Notes under the pieces: model-generated
Told to the model about the DNA's origin: nothing
The model's input: the letters and a program-made list of their open reading frames with translations, nothing else
Databases searched by the model: none
Made by a program: the position numbers and the translations under genes
Shown: positions 31,586 through 40,534 of the stretch, piece by piece
Layout of the letters: each line of letters opens with the position of its first letter
Numbering within the stretch: position 1 is the stretch's first letter
Source: Blastochloris sulfoviridis
Lineage (GTDB): Bacteria > Pseudomonadota > Alphaproteobacteria > Rhizobiales > Xanthobacteraceae
Length of the DNA stretch: 64,000 bases
Assembly (NCBI RefSeq): GCF_008630065.1
Contig: NZ_VWPL01000005.1
Location: forward strand, 120,130 to 184,129
Direction of reading: 5' to 3'

Positions 31586-34500
31586 TCAGCCGGGGGCGGG
31601 CGCCGGGGCACGGCTCTGGCGCGGCGGCGCGGGTGCCTCCGGGGCGGCGGGCTCGGCCCCGTCCGACGTCTTGTCGTCGCCATAGCGGGTCCGGTAGTCG
31701 CGCAGGAAGCGGTCGAGCGAATCGACCGAGGAGACCGCGCGGGCGATGTCCTTGAAATCGGTGCTGTCGAGGCCGAACGAGGTCGACACCGCCTCGAACG
31801 CGGCGCGGTCCGGGCTGTCGGCCATCTTGGCAGCATAGCGGCCGCGGAAGCGATGGAGGCCGAGCTTGTCGTCGCCGAGCGCGTAGCCGACCGCCGCCTT
31901 GAGGATGTCGTGGCGCTCATGGTCGGCGAGCGGTGCGAAGCTCTGCCAGCGGTCGCCATAGGCGCGCTCGATCGCCTCGGCCGATTCGCCGTAGCGCTTG
32001 GCCGCCCACAGGATGTCGGCGCGCAGCCGGTCCACTTCCTTGCCGCGCAGCCCCTCCAGCAATTCGAGGGCGAGATCGTGGCGCCCGGTCTCGGAGGTGG
32101 CGCGGGCCTCCAGCAGCAGGCGCTGCTCGCGGATCTCGCTCGGCAGCTCGGCCAGGCTGGTGGCGCGCAGCGTCCGCAGCGCCTTGTCCGGCTTGCGGTT
32201 CTTGAGCTGCACCATGGCGAGCTTGGCGGCGACCTGCGCCCGCGCCGCGCCCTGCAGGCGCTTGTCGACCTGATGCTGCAGGAGTTCGCTCGCCTGCTCC
32301 AGCAGATCGACCGAGATCAGCCGGTCGGCGAGGCGCCGGATCATCTCGTCGCCGCGGCGGCCGACCGGCACCAGCGCCGAATAGTCGTAGAAGATGCCGA
32401 GCGCCTCCAGCGCCGACAGCTCCTCGCCGCGCTGCTCCAGGAACAGGTCGGCGAAGGCGCCGGTCATGGTCTGCTGCAGCGTGCGGGTGACGTCGGATGT
32501 CGGGTGCGAGATGGTCGCCGCCTCCAACGTGCGGAACGCATCGCGGTAGCGGTTGGCATCGACATAGAGCCGGCCGAGCAGGCCCAGCGCCTCGGCCTCG
32601 GTGCGGTCGCCGCGCCACAGCACGGTGAAGCCTTCGAGGTCGCCGATCGCCTGATCGCGCGTGATCTTGCCGGCCCCGATACGGGCCGCCAGGGCGCGGA
32701 AGCGCGCCTCGGCGGCGGCCGGGCTCTCGTTCATGCGGCCGGCCCGTTCATAGGCGACGAGCGCGTCGCCCATCTTGCCTTCGCTTTCGGCGATGCGCCC
32801 GGCCAGTACCGCCACCTCGGCCGCAAGCTCGTCCGGCACGCCGATCGTCTCGAACTCCGAGAAGACCCGCGCCGCTTCCTTGGAATCGCGCATCTCCAGC
32901 GCGGTGCGCGTCGCCGCCAGCACCATCTTGCGCTGCATGTCGATTGGCAGCGTGCCGGCCACGCCGGCGGCCGCGGCGAAATTCTCGCGCGCCTCGCGCC
33001 AGCGGTCCTCATTGGCGTGGACGATGCCCCGGATCGCCGCCGCATCGAGCGAGGTGGCCAGCAGCGGATGCGCCAGATCCTTCATCGCCTCGGCATTGCG
33101 GCCGAGCTCCATCCAGGCCATCGACCGCATGAGGTAGGGCACGGCATCGTCGGAGGGCACGCCGTCGGCGATGATCGTGTCGAGCACGCCGCGCGCCTCG
33201 GCCGCGAAGCCATGCGCCAGATAGAACCGCGCCAGATTGAGCCGTGCCCCCTGCCGGCCGGGCTCGCCCGCGTCGGCCGCCGCCTCGATCAGCTCGGCCT
33301 GGCGCTGCCGGAACGGCTGGGTGCGCTCGGCTCCCCACAATTGCGGATCGAGCGCCACCGGTCGCGCGCCGACCATCGAATGCCCGCCGCCCGACACGCC
33401 GGGCGCCGACAGCACAAGGCCGATCGGCCGCGACACCGACACGTGGTCGCCATTTGCATCGACGGCGAGATCGTCGGCCACCGGCAGCACGGCGACGCCG
33501 TGGGTGGTGGCGATCAGCGAGAACTCGACATAGTCCTGGTTGCGGGAGATGCCGCGCGTCGGCCCGGGCGCGGTGGCGGCCAGGATCAGGTCGCCCGCGT
33601 CCGGATCGGCGAGCCGGTGGACGCGGTGGGCGCCCTCCAGCGGCAGCGACAGCACCGAGCGGCCATCGATCAGCCCACGGGTCGGGGCGATCGGCTGGGT
33701 CGGCTCCAGGATGGTGTCGCCAAGCGAGATGGTCCAGGCGAAGCCCTGCGCTTCCGCCCCCACCAGCCAGGGCCGCGCGAGCCGCATGCGCACAGCGATG
33801 CCGGTTTCGGTCTGGCTGGACTGGACATCGCGGAACGTGCCCGACTTGTCCTTGGTCAGCGCGGCGACGTCGATCGGCTTCTCGGTATCGAAGATCAGCC
33901 ACAGCACCTCGCCGCGCCGGAACACCGCGGCGGCCGTCGGCTCGGCGAACGGGAAGCTGAGCTTGAGAACCCCGCCCTGGCGGACCATGTCGGCCATCAC
34001 CGTGCCGGCGCGCTCGTCCGCAGGCGCCGCGGCGGTGCCGGGCGGGAACGACGGCGCCGCGGCGGGTGCGGATTCAGGCGCCGGTGTCGGCGCGGGCGCC
34101 GGCGCGGATGCGGATACGGCCGGTGCCGGTGTCGGCGCAGGAGCCGGCGCGGGTGCCGGCAGCAAAGGCGGCACCACGTCCACCAGCACCGGCTCGGGTG
34201 CGGCAGACGACGCCGGAGGCGACGGCGCGGCGGGCACTGTGGCGGGTACCATGGCGGGCGGCGCTGCCGCCGCGTGCTTGCTGTCGCCGGACTCGGCCTT
34301 GGGAGGCTCGGCAACGGGGGCCATGGTGGCCGGCGGTGCCGGAGTGGGTATGGCGTCGCCCGCGCCGCGATGGCGCTCGGGCGGGTGCGGCACGGGCGGG
34401 CCGGGGCGATCGCCCTGCGCCTTGCGCGCTGCCGCCGCGGCGGCAGCCCGCGCCGCCTTGGGCGGCGTCACGTCCACCGAGAACGTGCGGTCCTCCTGGA

Positions 34501-35326
34501 AGGCGCGCACGTCCACCTCCGGCTCCATCGCCAGCCGCACGGCGGTGCCGTTGTCGCTGGAGTCGATGTCGAGGCCGGTGACCTTGGGCGGCAGCCGGCC
34601 TTTGGTGTCGCCGGAATCGACCTCCACGTCGCCGCCGCGGAACAGCACGGTGAAGCCGGTGTCGTCGCGATGGGTCAGGATTTCGACGCCGGGCGGCACG
34701 TCGAAGGCGAAGCGCGAGAAGGTCGGCGCCTCGGCCAGATGCAGCCGGACCACATGATGCTGATGCTTGGCGCGGTCGCCGAGCTGGCGGATCCGGTTCT
34801 CGGCCTCCAGCGCCCGCTTGGCGAGCTCGTCCACCACCTCCTGCGGCAGGCCCGGCGGCAGGCCCCGCCAGCCGTCCGGCAACAGGTCGATGAACAGCTT
34901 CTCGCCCGCCTCCATGCTGTTGACGGTGAGCTTGCGGCCAAGCCCGATGCGGATGCCGCGCCCGTCGGGATCGACCCGCGCCGCCGACAGATAGCTGGCG
35001 CCCAGCTCGGCCGGCAGCCGGTCGACCCGCGCCGCCGACAGCTTGATCGGCCGGGCGGTGGAAATGACGACGATACCGTTGGTGACGCGCACCTGCGGCG
35101 ACACCATGTCCTGAAAGGTGAAGACCAGCCGCGCGAAGCCGTTGGCCACCTGGCCGGCGACCTCGGCCTTGACGCGCTCCTGCGCCTTTACCGGGCCGGA
35201 CACGGCACCAAGGCCCGCCGCGGCAAGCACCATGGCGCCGAGCACGGCCAGGAGGTGCAGCCTCCCCCACGCGGCAGCCTGCCCTACGCGGCGGCGGCGC
35301 TGCGCTTTGCAGCCGAAGCCCAGCAT
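31586..35326 (-). CDS. Large secreted TPR protein of the flagellar operon
   Basis: A protein of about 1246 residues. An N-terminal signal peptide (LLAVLGAMVLAAAGLGAVSG) is followed by beta-rich, AMIN-like segments (ARLVFTFQDMVSPQVRV; RFAFDVPPGVEIL), a Pro/Ala linker at about residues 290-450, and a further beta-rich region (VLKLSFPFAEPTAAAVFRRG). A long helical region of TPR-type repeats runs from about 690 to 1190 (DAVPYLMRSMAWMELGRNAE), ending in an Ala/Pro tail. It is the last gene of the fliL-fliM-DUF6468-motE run, so a periplasmic flagellar role is likely but unproven. I prefer ATG 35326 (GCGAGG upstream) over 35344. It could be functionally similar to rhizobial MotC, which is a guess from position. 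Confidence 0.75.
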   Translation of the reverse strand: MLGFGCKAQRRRRVGQAAAWGRLHLLAVLGAMVLAAAGLGAVSGPVKAQERVKAEVAGQVANGFARLVFTFQDMVSPQVRVTNGIVVISTARPIKLSAARVDRLPAELGASYLSAARVDPDGRGIRIGLGRKLTVNSMEAGEKLFIDLLPDGWRGLPPGLPQEVVDELAKRALEAENRIRQLGDRAKHQHHVVRLHLAEAPTFSRFAFDVPPGVEILTHRDDTGFTVLFRGGDVEVDSGDTKGRLPPKVTGLDIDSSDNGTAVRLAMEPEVDVRAFQEDRTFSVDVTPPKAARAAAAAAARKAQGDRPGPPVPHPPERHRGAGDAIPTPAPPATMAPVAEPPKAESGDSKHAAAAPPAMVPATVPAAPSPPASSAAPEPVLVDVVPPLLPAPAPAPAPTPAPAVSASAPAPAPTPAPESAPAAAPSFPPGTAAAPADERAGTVMADMVRQGGVLKLSFPFAEPTAAAVFRRGEVLWLIFDTEKPIDVAALTKDKSGTFRDVQSSQTETGIAVRMRLARPWLVGAEAQGFAWTISLGDTILEPTQPIAPTRGLIDGRSVLSLPLEGAHRVHRLADPDAGDLILAATAPGPTRGISRNQDYVEFSLIATTHGVAVLPVADDLAVDANGDHVSVSRPIGLVLSAPGVSGGGHSMVGARPVALDPQLWGAERTQPFRQRQAELIEAAADAGEPGRQGARLNLARFYLAHGFAAEARGVLDTIIADGVPSDDAVPYLMRSMAWMELGRNAEAMKDLAHPLLATSLDAAAIRGIVHANEDRWREARENFAAAAGVAGTLPIDMQRKMVLAATRTALEMRDSKEAARVFSEFETIGVPDELAAEVAVLAGRIAESEGKMGDALVAYERAGRMNESPAAAEARFRALAARIGAGKITRDQAIGDLEGFTVLWRGDRTEAEALGLLGRLYVDANRYRDAFRTLEAATISHPTSDVTRTLQQTMTGAFADLFLEQRGEELSALEALGIFYDYSALVPVGRRGDEMIRRLADRLISVDLLEQASELLQHQVDKRLQGAARAQVAAKLAMVQLKNRKPDKALRTLRATSLAELPSEIREQRLLLEARATSETGRHDLALELLEGLRGKEVDRLRADILWAAKRYGESAEAIERAYGDRWQSFAPLADHERHDILKAAVGYALGDDKLGLHRFRGRYAAKMADSPDRAAFEAVSTSFGLDSTDFKDIARAVSSVDSLDRFLRDYRTRYGDDKTSDGAEPAAPEAPAPPRQSRAPAPAPG

Positions 35327-35397
35327 CCCAGCCTCGCTCGTCATCTTCCCGATCCGCGCACACTAGGCGGGGTGGTTTAACGTCCGCTTGACGCAGC

Positions 35398-36126
35398 CTA
35401 CAATTTCCGGCCTTCGATTTTCGGCAGATCGGATGTCGGGGTCACAGTCTTGCGATTGGCCAGTTCCACGGTCAGGCGCTCGGCGGATTCCGGCGACATT
35501 TGCGCCATCACCTCCGAGAACTTGCGCGGATTCATCAGGTTCACGACTTCGACCGCCAGTTTCACGTCGAGCCGGTCGAAGATGCGCGCGGCATCCTTGG
35601 CGCGCATCGCCTCGTACATCACCACGAGCCCCTTGAACCGCTCCTTCTCGGCCTCGTCCTTCTCGGCGGTCGCCGTGGCGATGCGGGCCTCGGTCGCCTT
35701 GAGCTCCTGCAGGCGGCCCTCCAGGCGCGTCTCGGCGGCCTTGAGCATCCCCTCGCGCATGTCGAGCTCGCGTTCGCGCGCCTCCAGCTCCTGGCGCCGC
35801 TCCTGCAGGCGCTGCAGCAGGGCCTTCTCGCCGGCCGGCAGCGTGCCCTGGTCCGGCTCGGTCGGCACCTGCGTCACCGGTCCCGGCATCGGGCCGGGCG
35901 GCTCCTTCGCGTCGGGCTTGGGCGGCTCCTTCGGCTTCTCGGACTTCGCCGCCGAGCCGGTGGCCGACACGTCCGGCTCCATCTGCTGGGCGGCCGGCGC
36001 GGGCGCAGCGACGACGGTCTCCGGCCCGCGGTCCGGGCTGCCGCCCGTCACCAGCCACAGCGTCTTCAGCACCAGCAGGCTGCTGGCCGCGACCAGCACG
36101 ATCGGGATGAGACGGAACTCACGCAA
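35398..36126 (-). CDS. motE: MotE family flagellar protein
   Basis: A 242-residue protein. A single N-terminal helix (LIPIVLVAASSLLVLKTLWL) serves as signal or anchor. Then comes a Pro/Glu-rich stretch, a coiled coil (LLQRLQERRQELEARERELD and on), and a C-terminal MgtE-N-like domain (MYEAMRAKDAARIFDRLDVK, VNLMNPRKFSEVMAQM). This is the MotE layout. In Sinorhizobium MotE is a periplasmic chaperone for MotC. It is transcribed with fliL, fliM and the DUF6468 gene, though a family C repeat lies between it and the latter. Confidence 0.87.
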   Translation of the reverse strand: MREFRLIPIVLVAASSLLVLKTLWLVTGGSPDRGPETVVAAPAPAAQQMEPDVSATGSAAKSEKPKEPPKPDAKEPPGPMPGPVTQVPTEPDQGTLPAGEKALLQRLQERRQELEARERELDMREGMLKAAETRLEGRLQELKATEARIATATAEKDEAEKERFKGLVVMYEAMRAKDAARIFDRLDVKLAVEVVNLMNPRKFSEVMAQMSPESAERLTVELANRKTVTPTSDLPKIEGRKL

Positions 36127-36137
36127 ACCCTGCCTCC

Positions 36138-36263
36138 TGATACGGTTTCCGATCGATCCCGTCGGGATCCGGAAGCGGCCTCGCCGAACATCCGCCGGTC
36201 GGAACGGGATCCGCGGCGAGCGGAATACGCCTCTCCGGCCCAGTGGGCCGGAGTTCGCATGAA
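36138..36263. repeat. Dispersed repeat family C, copy 2
   Basis: It runs from TGATACGGTTTCCGATCGAT to GGAGTTCGCATGA. It contains three inverted-repeat sets: GATCCCGTCGGGATC, a GCGGCCTCGCCG/CGGCGAGC pair, and CTCCGGCCCAGTGGGCCGGAG. It lies between motE and the DUF6468 gene within one gene run. Confidence 0.75.
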
Positions 36264-36265
36264 GC

Positions 36266-36886
36266 TTAGCCGACCGCCCGCTGGCGGCTGCGCTCGGCCA
36301 GCGCCTGCGCCGTCTGCAGGGTGGCCGTGGTGTTCATCGGCCGGCGTTCGGCCGCAGCCCGGAAGGCGGCGAGGCCGGCACCGGCGAAGCCTTCGAGCTT
36401 CGCAGGATCGATCCTGGCAGGCTCGATCTTGTTGGCCTCGATCCTCGCAGCCTCGATCCTGGCAGCCTCGACCCGCCTCGTCGCGGTCGCGACGACAGGC
36501 TCGATGCTCACCGGCGGTGCGACCGCCGGCACCGGCCGCGGCGCCATCACGGTGGGGCGCGCCGCGTCGGTGATCTGGACGATGCGGTCGACCACGTCGC
36601 GGCCGGCGCGAAGCTGCCTGTCCATCTCGGCGGTGAAGCGCTCGGCCAGCCGGATGCGGTCACCGAGGTTGGCGTCGCACTCGCGCACCGTCGCCTTGAG
36701 CCCGGCGATCGCCCGCTCGGCGCTCTCGGTGACATTGATCAATTCGCCGATGGTCTGCTTCAGCGCGCGCTCGTCGCTGCGCAACCGCGTCAGCCGCTTG
36801 TTGAGAAGAACGCAATAGACAATGGTCGTCGCCAACAGGCCGGCGACGATCAACTCGATTGCCATGCCGAGCCAGGATCCGGTCAT
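36266..36886 (-). CDS. DUF6468 flagellar-locus protein
   Basis: A 206-residue protein with one N-terminal transmembrane helix (MAIELIVAGLLATTIVYCVL), then a long coiled-coil-like helix (RLRSDERALKQTIGELINVTESAERAI). The rest is low complexity. It contains a four-fold EAARI-type pentapeptide repeat encoded by 15-bp tandem DNA repeats. Proteins with this layout sit next to fliM in alphaproteobacteria and are classed as DUF6468; their role is unknown. Its start overlaps the fliM stop by four bases (ATGA), so it is translationally coupled to fliM. Confidence 0.8.
   Translation of the reverse strand: MTGSWLGMAIELIVAGLLATTIVYCVLLNKRLTRLRSDERALKQTIGELINVTESAERAIAGLKATVRECDANLGDRIRLAERFTAEMDRQLRAGRDVVDRIVQITDAARPTVMAPRPVPAVAPPVSIEPVVATATRRVEAARIEAARIEANKIEPARIDPAKLEGFAGAGLAAFRAAAERRPMNTTATLQTAQALAERSRQRAVG
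36410..36469. repeat. Four tandem 15-bp repeats inside the DUF6468 gene
   Basis: Units start at 36410, 36425, 36440 and 36455, with consensus GATCCTSGCAGCCTC. They encode EAARI, EAARI, EANKI and EPARI in the protein. A fifth, diverged unit may follow at 36470. Confidence 0.85.
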
Positions 36887-38109
36887 GCTGCTTCCATCCG
36901 CTTCTTGGACGCGTCTGCCATTTCGAACATTGCGAGGGTGGTCTTCGACTTGCGCAGCGGGCGGGCGACCCGGACCGCGACGCGGTCGCCGACCCGGCCC
37001 ATGCGGCCTTCGGTCAGCACCGCGTTGCCGCAGCGAACCTTGACGAGGGCATCCGGCTTGATGTCGAGCATCAGCGTATCGCCTTCCTTCAGCGACATGA
37101 TGCGCGACAGCGGCAGCTCGGCCTCGTAGAGCACGGAGTCTATGGCGATCTCCGCCTGCCAGATCTCGGTGGCGAGGTGGCCTTCCCAGATCGGATCACG
37201 GCCGAACTTGTCGCCCATGAACATCTGCAGCAGCGTCTCGCGGATCGGCTCGATCGTCGCATAGGGCACCAGAAGCTCGATGGTGCCGCCGCGATCCTCC
37301 ATGTCGATGCGCAGCCGCACCAGGATGGCGGCATTGGTCGGCCGCGAGATGGCAGCGAAGCGCGGATTGGTCTCCAGCCGGTCGATGTTGAAGTGCACCG
37401 GCGACACCGGCCGGAACGCCTGCTCGGCATCGGCCAGCACCACCTCGATCATCCGCCTGACCAGATTGATCTCGATCGTGGTGTAGGGGCGGCCGTCGAC
37501 GCGCACCGCGGTCTGGCCGCGCCGGCCGCCGAGCAGCACATCGATCATGGCGTAGATCAGAGCCGAGTCGACGGTGAAGATGCCGAAGTTCTCCCATTCC
37601 TCGGCCTTGAACACCGACAGGATCGCCGGCAGCGGAATGGAATTGAGATACTCGCCGAAGCGCACCGAGGTAATGCGGTCGAGGGAGACCTCGACATTGT
37701 CGGAGGTGAAGTTGCGCAAGGAGGTCGTCATCAGCCGCACCAGGCGGTCGAAGACGATTTCGAGCATCGGCAGACGCTCGTAGGACACCATCGCCGAGTC
37801 GATGATGGCGCGGATGCCCGAATTGTCGCCGAAGTTCAGCGTGTCGAGACTGAAGCCGAGCAGGCTGTCGATCTCGTCCTGGTTCAGGATGCGCTCGGCG
37901 CCGCCCTTGGCGGCCTGCAGGAACTGGCCGCCGTCATCGACCATGGCCGACCACTGCGCGGCCATCGAGTCGTCGGTGCCCTCGCTGCCCGGATCGGCCG
38001 GCTGCGCCGCAACCCCGGGACCGCCGCCGCCGCCCTTGGCCTGTTCCTCCAGCGCCATGCCCCATTCGGCGGCAAGCGCGTCCTGATCGATATCATTCAT
38101 GCCGGCCAT
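36883..38109 (-). CDS. fliM: Flagellar motor switch protein FliM
   Basis: A 408-residue C-ring protein that receives CheY-P and sets rotation direction. An alphaproteobacterial-type N-terminal extension of about 70 residues precedes ERILNQDEIDSLLGFS, the normal start of conserved FliM. The middle CheC-like domain carries LFDRLVRLMTTSLRNF-like and GEYLNSIPLPAILSVFK segments. The C-terminal SpoA domain includes LKEGDTLMLDIKPDALVKVRCGN. It lies 12 bases after fliL and overlaps the DUF6468 start. FliN is not in the window. Confidence 0.96.
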   Translation of the reverse strand: MAGMNDIDQDALAAEWGMALEEQAKGGGGGPGVAAQPADPGSEGTDDSMAAQWSAMVDDGGQFLQAAKGGAERILNQDEIDSLLGFSLDTLNFGDNSGIRAIIDSAMVSYERLPMLEIVFDRLVRLMTTSLRNFTSDNVEVSLDRITSVRFGEYLNSIPLPAILSVFKAEEWENFGIFTVDSALIYAMIDVLLGGRRGQTAVRVDGRPYTTIEINLVRRMIEVVLADAEQAFRPVSPVHFNIDRLETNPRFAAISRPTNAAILVRLRIDMEDRGGTIELLVPYATIEPIRETLLQMFMGDKFGRDPIWEGHLATEIWQAEIAIDSVLYEAELPLSRIMSLKEGDTLMLDIKPDALVKVRCGNAVLTEGRMGRVGDRVAVRVARPLRKSKTTLAMFEMADASKKRMEAA

Positions 38110-38121
38110 GACTGGATCCGC

Positions 38122-38625
38122 TCACTGGACAACGATTTCCTTGAACAGCACGGCGTTGACGCGCGCCGGGGCGATGGCGGTATTCACCCGCCGCGTCAGT
38201 TCCTCGCGCAGCCGGTAGATGCCGGCGGAGCCTTCGAGGTCGGTCTGACGCATCTCGCGCAGATGCACTTGGAAGGCGTCGACGACGCGCGGCATCATCG
38301 GCTTCAGCGCTTCGAGCGTCGCCGCGTCGGGCACCTCGATCACCGCCTTGACCCGCATGTAGAGCGGCCGGTTGGGATTGCCGGCGAGGTTCACCGTGAT
38401 GTCCGGCACCTCGAAGAACACCACCGGCTTTGCCGCCGGCTTCGCGTCTTCGGCGTGCTCCGCGCCCTTGCCCTTGAAGAAGAAGAAGCCGCCCGCACCG
38501 AGCGCCAGGACCAGCACGCCGGCGCCGATCAGCATCAGCTTCTTCTTGCCGCCGCCGGCAGGCGCCTCGCCGTCCGCCGCGCCGTCTTCGCGCTCGCTGT
38601 CGGCCTTGCCCGGTTTCTTGGCCAT
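38122..38625 (-). CDS. fliL: Flagellar basal body-associated protein FliL
   Basis: A 167-residue stator-associated membrane protein. The cytosolic leader MAKKPGKADSEREDGAADGE is followed by a single helix (KLMLIGAGVLVLALGAGGFF) and the periplasmic FliL domain (FFEVPDITVNLAGNPNRPLYMRVK, REELTRRVNTAIAPARVNAVLFKEIVVQ). I chose ATG 38625, the family start; the frame is open upstream but not FliL-like. It is the first gene of the five-gene minus-strand run. Upstream lie two TTAA half-sites (38724 and 38744) that could be CtrA half-boxes. Confidence 0.94.
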   Translation of the reverse strand: MAKKPGKADSEREDGAADGEAPAGGGKKKLMLIGAGVLVLALGAGGFFFFKGKGAEHAEDAKPAAKPVVFFEVPDITVNLAGNPNRPLYMRVKAVIEVPDAATLEALKPMMPRVVDAFQVHLREMRQTDLEGSAGIYRLREELTRRVNTAIAPARVNAVLFKEIVVQ

Positions 38626-38939
38626 GTCGGTCCCGTTGTCCGTCTTGTCGCCTTCGACGGCACGCGGGGCCGGCCGCGCGCGGGCAGGCCCGCCGCAGGC
38701 GCACGACCCCTTGCGCCAACGAATTAACTTTATGGCGGGATTGGTTAATGAATGCTTGCGCTCGGCAATTCCTGCCGGGTCAACATGGTAAACACGGCGT
38801 TTATTGCCGCACAAATTCGAACGGCCGTTCTCGATAAGCATATGCCGAGAAATGAATTTCCGGGTTGGCACGCCGGCTGCTTAGTTGGCCCCGGGATCGC
38901 CTCGCTGGGGAGTTGGGCGATCCCGTGGGGAGCAGACCG
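38626..38939. other. Divergent flagellar promoter region, fliL/flgF
   Basis: A 314-base gap between divergent fliL and flgF. It is notably AT-richer at 38720-38860. It contains the sigma-54 type element at 38865 for flgF, and TTAA half-sites GAATTAAC (38722) and GGTTAATG (38743) nearer fliL. No gene is apparent. Confidence 0.55.
38865..38881 (+). promoter_or_regulatory. Sigma-54 type promoter for flgF
   Basis: The sequence TTGGCACGCCGGCTGCT fits the -24/-12 pattern TGGCACG-N4-TTGC, with the -24 element exact and one change in the -12. It lies 59 bases upstream of the flgF start. Rod genes of this class are sigma-54/FlbD dependent in Caulobacter. Confidence 0.75.
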
Positions 38940-39695
38940 ATGGAGAATACCTCTCTCATCGGGCTTTCGCGCCAGGTCGCCCTGCGCCGGGAGCTCGATG
39001 TCATTGCCAACAATCTGGCGAACCTGACGACGACGGGCTTCAAGAGCGAGCGCGTGCTCTTTGAAGAATACCTGATGCCGGTGGCGCGCGACGAGAGCTT
39101 CCAGAATCCGGACGCCACCGTCTCATACGTCCAGGACCGCGCCACCGCGCACGACCACACGCCGGGCGCGCTCAAGATGACCGGCAATCCGCTCGATCTC
39201 GCGATCGATGGCGACGCGTTCTTCACCGTCCAGGCCCCCAGCGGCGAGCGCTACCAGCGCAACGGCAGCTTCCAGATCAGCAGCGACGGCGAGCTGGTGA
39301 CGCAGGAGGGCTACCAGGTCATCGGCGAATCCGGGCCGATCCGCTTCGAGCCGACCGACACCGACATCACCATCGCCACCGACGGCACGATCACCACCGT
39401 CAACGGAACCGGCACGCAGACACGCGGCAAGCTCAAGCTCGCCCGCTTCTCGGATCTCAATTCGCTAGAGAAGGACAGCGTCTCGACCTGGCGCGGCAAC
39501 CAGCCCGCCGAGGCCCAGTTGGCCTCCACGCGCGTCGTGCAGGGCGCCATCGAGCAGTCGAACGTCCAGTCGGTCATCCAGATCGCCCGGATGATGGAGG
39601 TGACGCGGTCCTACGCCAGCCTCGCCGCCCTGATGAAAAGCGAAGACGAGCTTCGGCAAGACGCCATCAAGACGCTCGCCGAAGTCCAGTCCTGA
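38940..39695 (+). CDS. flgF: Flagellar proximal/distal rod protein FlgF
   Basis: A 251-residue rod protein. It opens MENTSLIGLSRQVALRRELD and VIANNLANLTTTGFKSERVLF, the flagellar rod/hook N-terminal signature. The C-terminus QSVIQIARMMEVTRSYASLAALMKSEDELRQDAI is typical. GGGGAG precedes ATG 38940. First gene of the flgF-flgG-flgA-flgH operon; flgG follows after 32 bases. Confidence 0.96.
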   Translation: MENTSLIGLSRQVALRRELDVIANNLANLTTTGFKSERVLFEEYLMPVARDESFQNPDATVSYVQDRATAHDHTPGALKMTGNPLDLAIDGDAFFTVQAPSGERYQRNGSFQISSDGELVTQEGYQVIGESGPIRFEPTDTDITIATDGTITTVNGTGTQTRGKLKLARFSDLNSLEKDSVSTWRGNQPAEAQLASTRVVQGAIEQSNVQSVIQIARMMEVTRSYASLAALMKSEDELRQDAIKTLAEVQS

Positions 39696-39727
39696 CCCCC
39701 GCCAACCGTCCGAGAAAAGGTTCGACC

Positions 39728-40516
39728 ATGCGCGCCATGCACACCGCCGCCACCGGCATGATGGCCCAGGAGCTGAACGTCTCCATCATCTCCAACAACA
39801 TCGCCAACATGCGGACCACCGGATACAAGCGCCAGCGCGCCGAATTCCAGGATCTGCTCTATGAGAGCCTGCGCCGCGTCGGCTCGCAGACCTCCGACCA
39901 GGGCACCATGGTGCCAACCGGCGTGCAGATCGGCTCGGGCGTCAAGACCGCCGGCACCTCGCGCATCATGAGCCAGGGGACGCTGACCTCCACCGATCGC
40001 GACTTCGACGTCGCCATCCGCGGCGAGGGCTTCTTCCAGATCGAGCTGCCCGACGGCCGCACCGCCTATACTCGCGACGGCTCGTTCGAGCTCGACGCCA
40101 ACGGCAAGATGGTGACGGTGGACGGCTACACGGTCGATCCCGGCATCACCATCCCCAACAATGCCAGCAACATCACCATCAACTCGCAGGGGCAGATCAC
40201 CGCGGTGATCGGCAACGCCACCGCGTCGACGACGCTCGGCCAGTTGCAGCTCTCGCGCTTCGTCAACAAGTCCGGCCTTGAGGCGATCGGCGACAATTTG
40301 TTCCTGGAGACCGCGGCCTCCGGCTCGCCCCAGCAGGGCACGCCCGGCTCGGAAGGCTTCGGCACCACGCTGCAGCGCTACCTCGAGGCGGCCAACGTCA
40401 ACTCGGTCACCGAACTGACCGACCTCATCTCCGCCCAGCGCGCCTATGAGATGAACGCCCGCGTCATCACCGCGGCTGACGAGATGTCGCAGGCCACTGC
40501 CAACCTGTCGCGCTGA
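39728..40516 (+). CDS. flgG: Flagellar distal rod protein FlgG
   Basis: A 262-residue protein, the canonical length. MRAMHTAATGMMAQELNVSI and IANMRTTGYKRQRAEFQDLL are the FlgG N-terminal signature. EAANVNSVTELTDLISAQRAYEMN and ARVITAADEMSQATANL form the C-terminus. FlgG makes the outer part of the rod that spans the periplasm. An AAAAGG site precedes the ATG. Confidence 0.98.
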   Translation: MRAMHTAATGMMAQELNVSIISNNIANMRTTGYKRQRAEFQDLLYESLRRVGSQTSDQGTMVPTGVQIGSGVKTAGTSRIMSQGTLTSTDRDFDVAIRGEGFFQIELPDGRTAYTRDGSFELDANGKMVTVDGYTVDPGITIPNNASNITINSQGQITAVIGNATASTTLGQLQLSRFVNKSGLEAIGDNLFLETAASGSPQQGTPGSEGFGTTLQRYLEAANVNSVTELTDLISAQRAYEMNARVITAADEMSQATANLSR

Positions 40517-40534
40517 ACCTGAGAGGTGAGCGCC

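Noticed and set aside
31853..35380. A 1175-codon open frame on the plus strand opposite the TPR gene
   Set aside because: Antisense shadow with low-complexity Arg/Gly/His runs; the minus strand has a signal peptide, operon context and TPR pattern.
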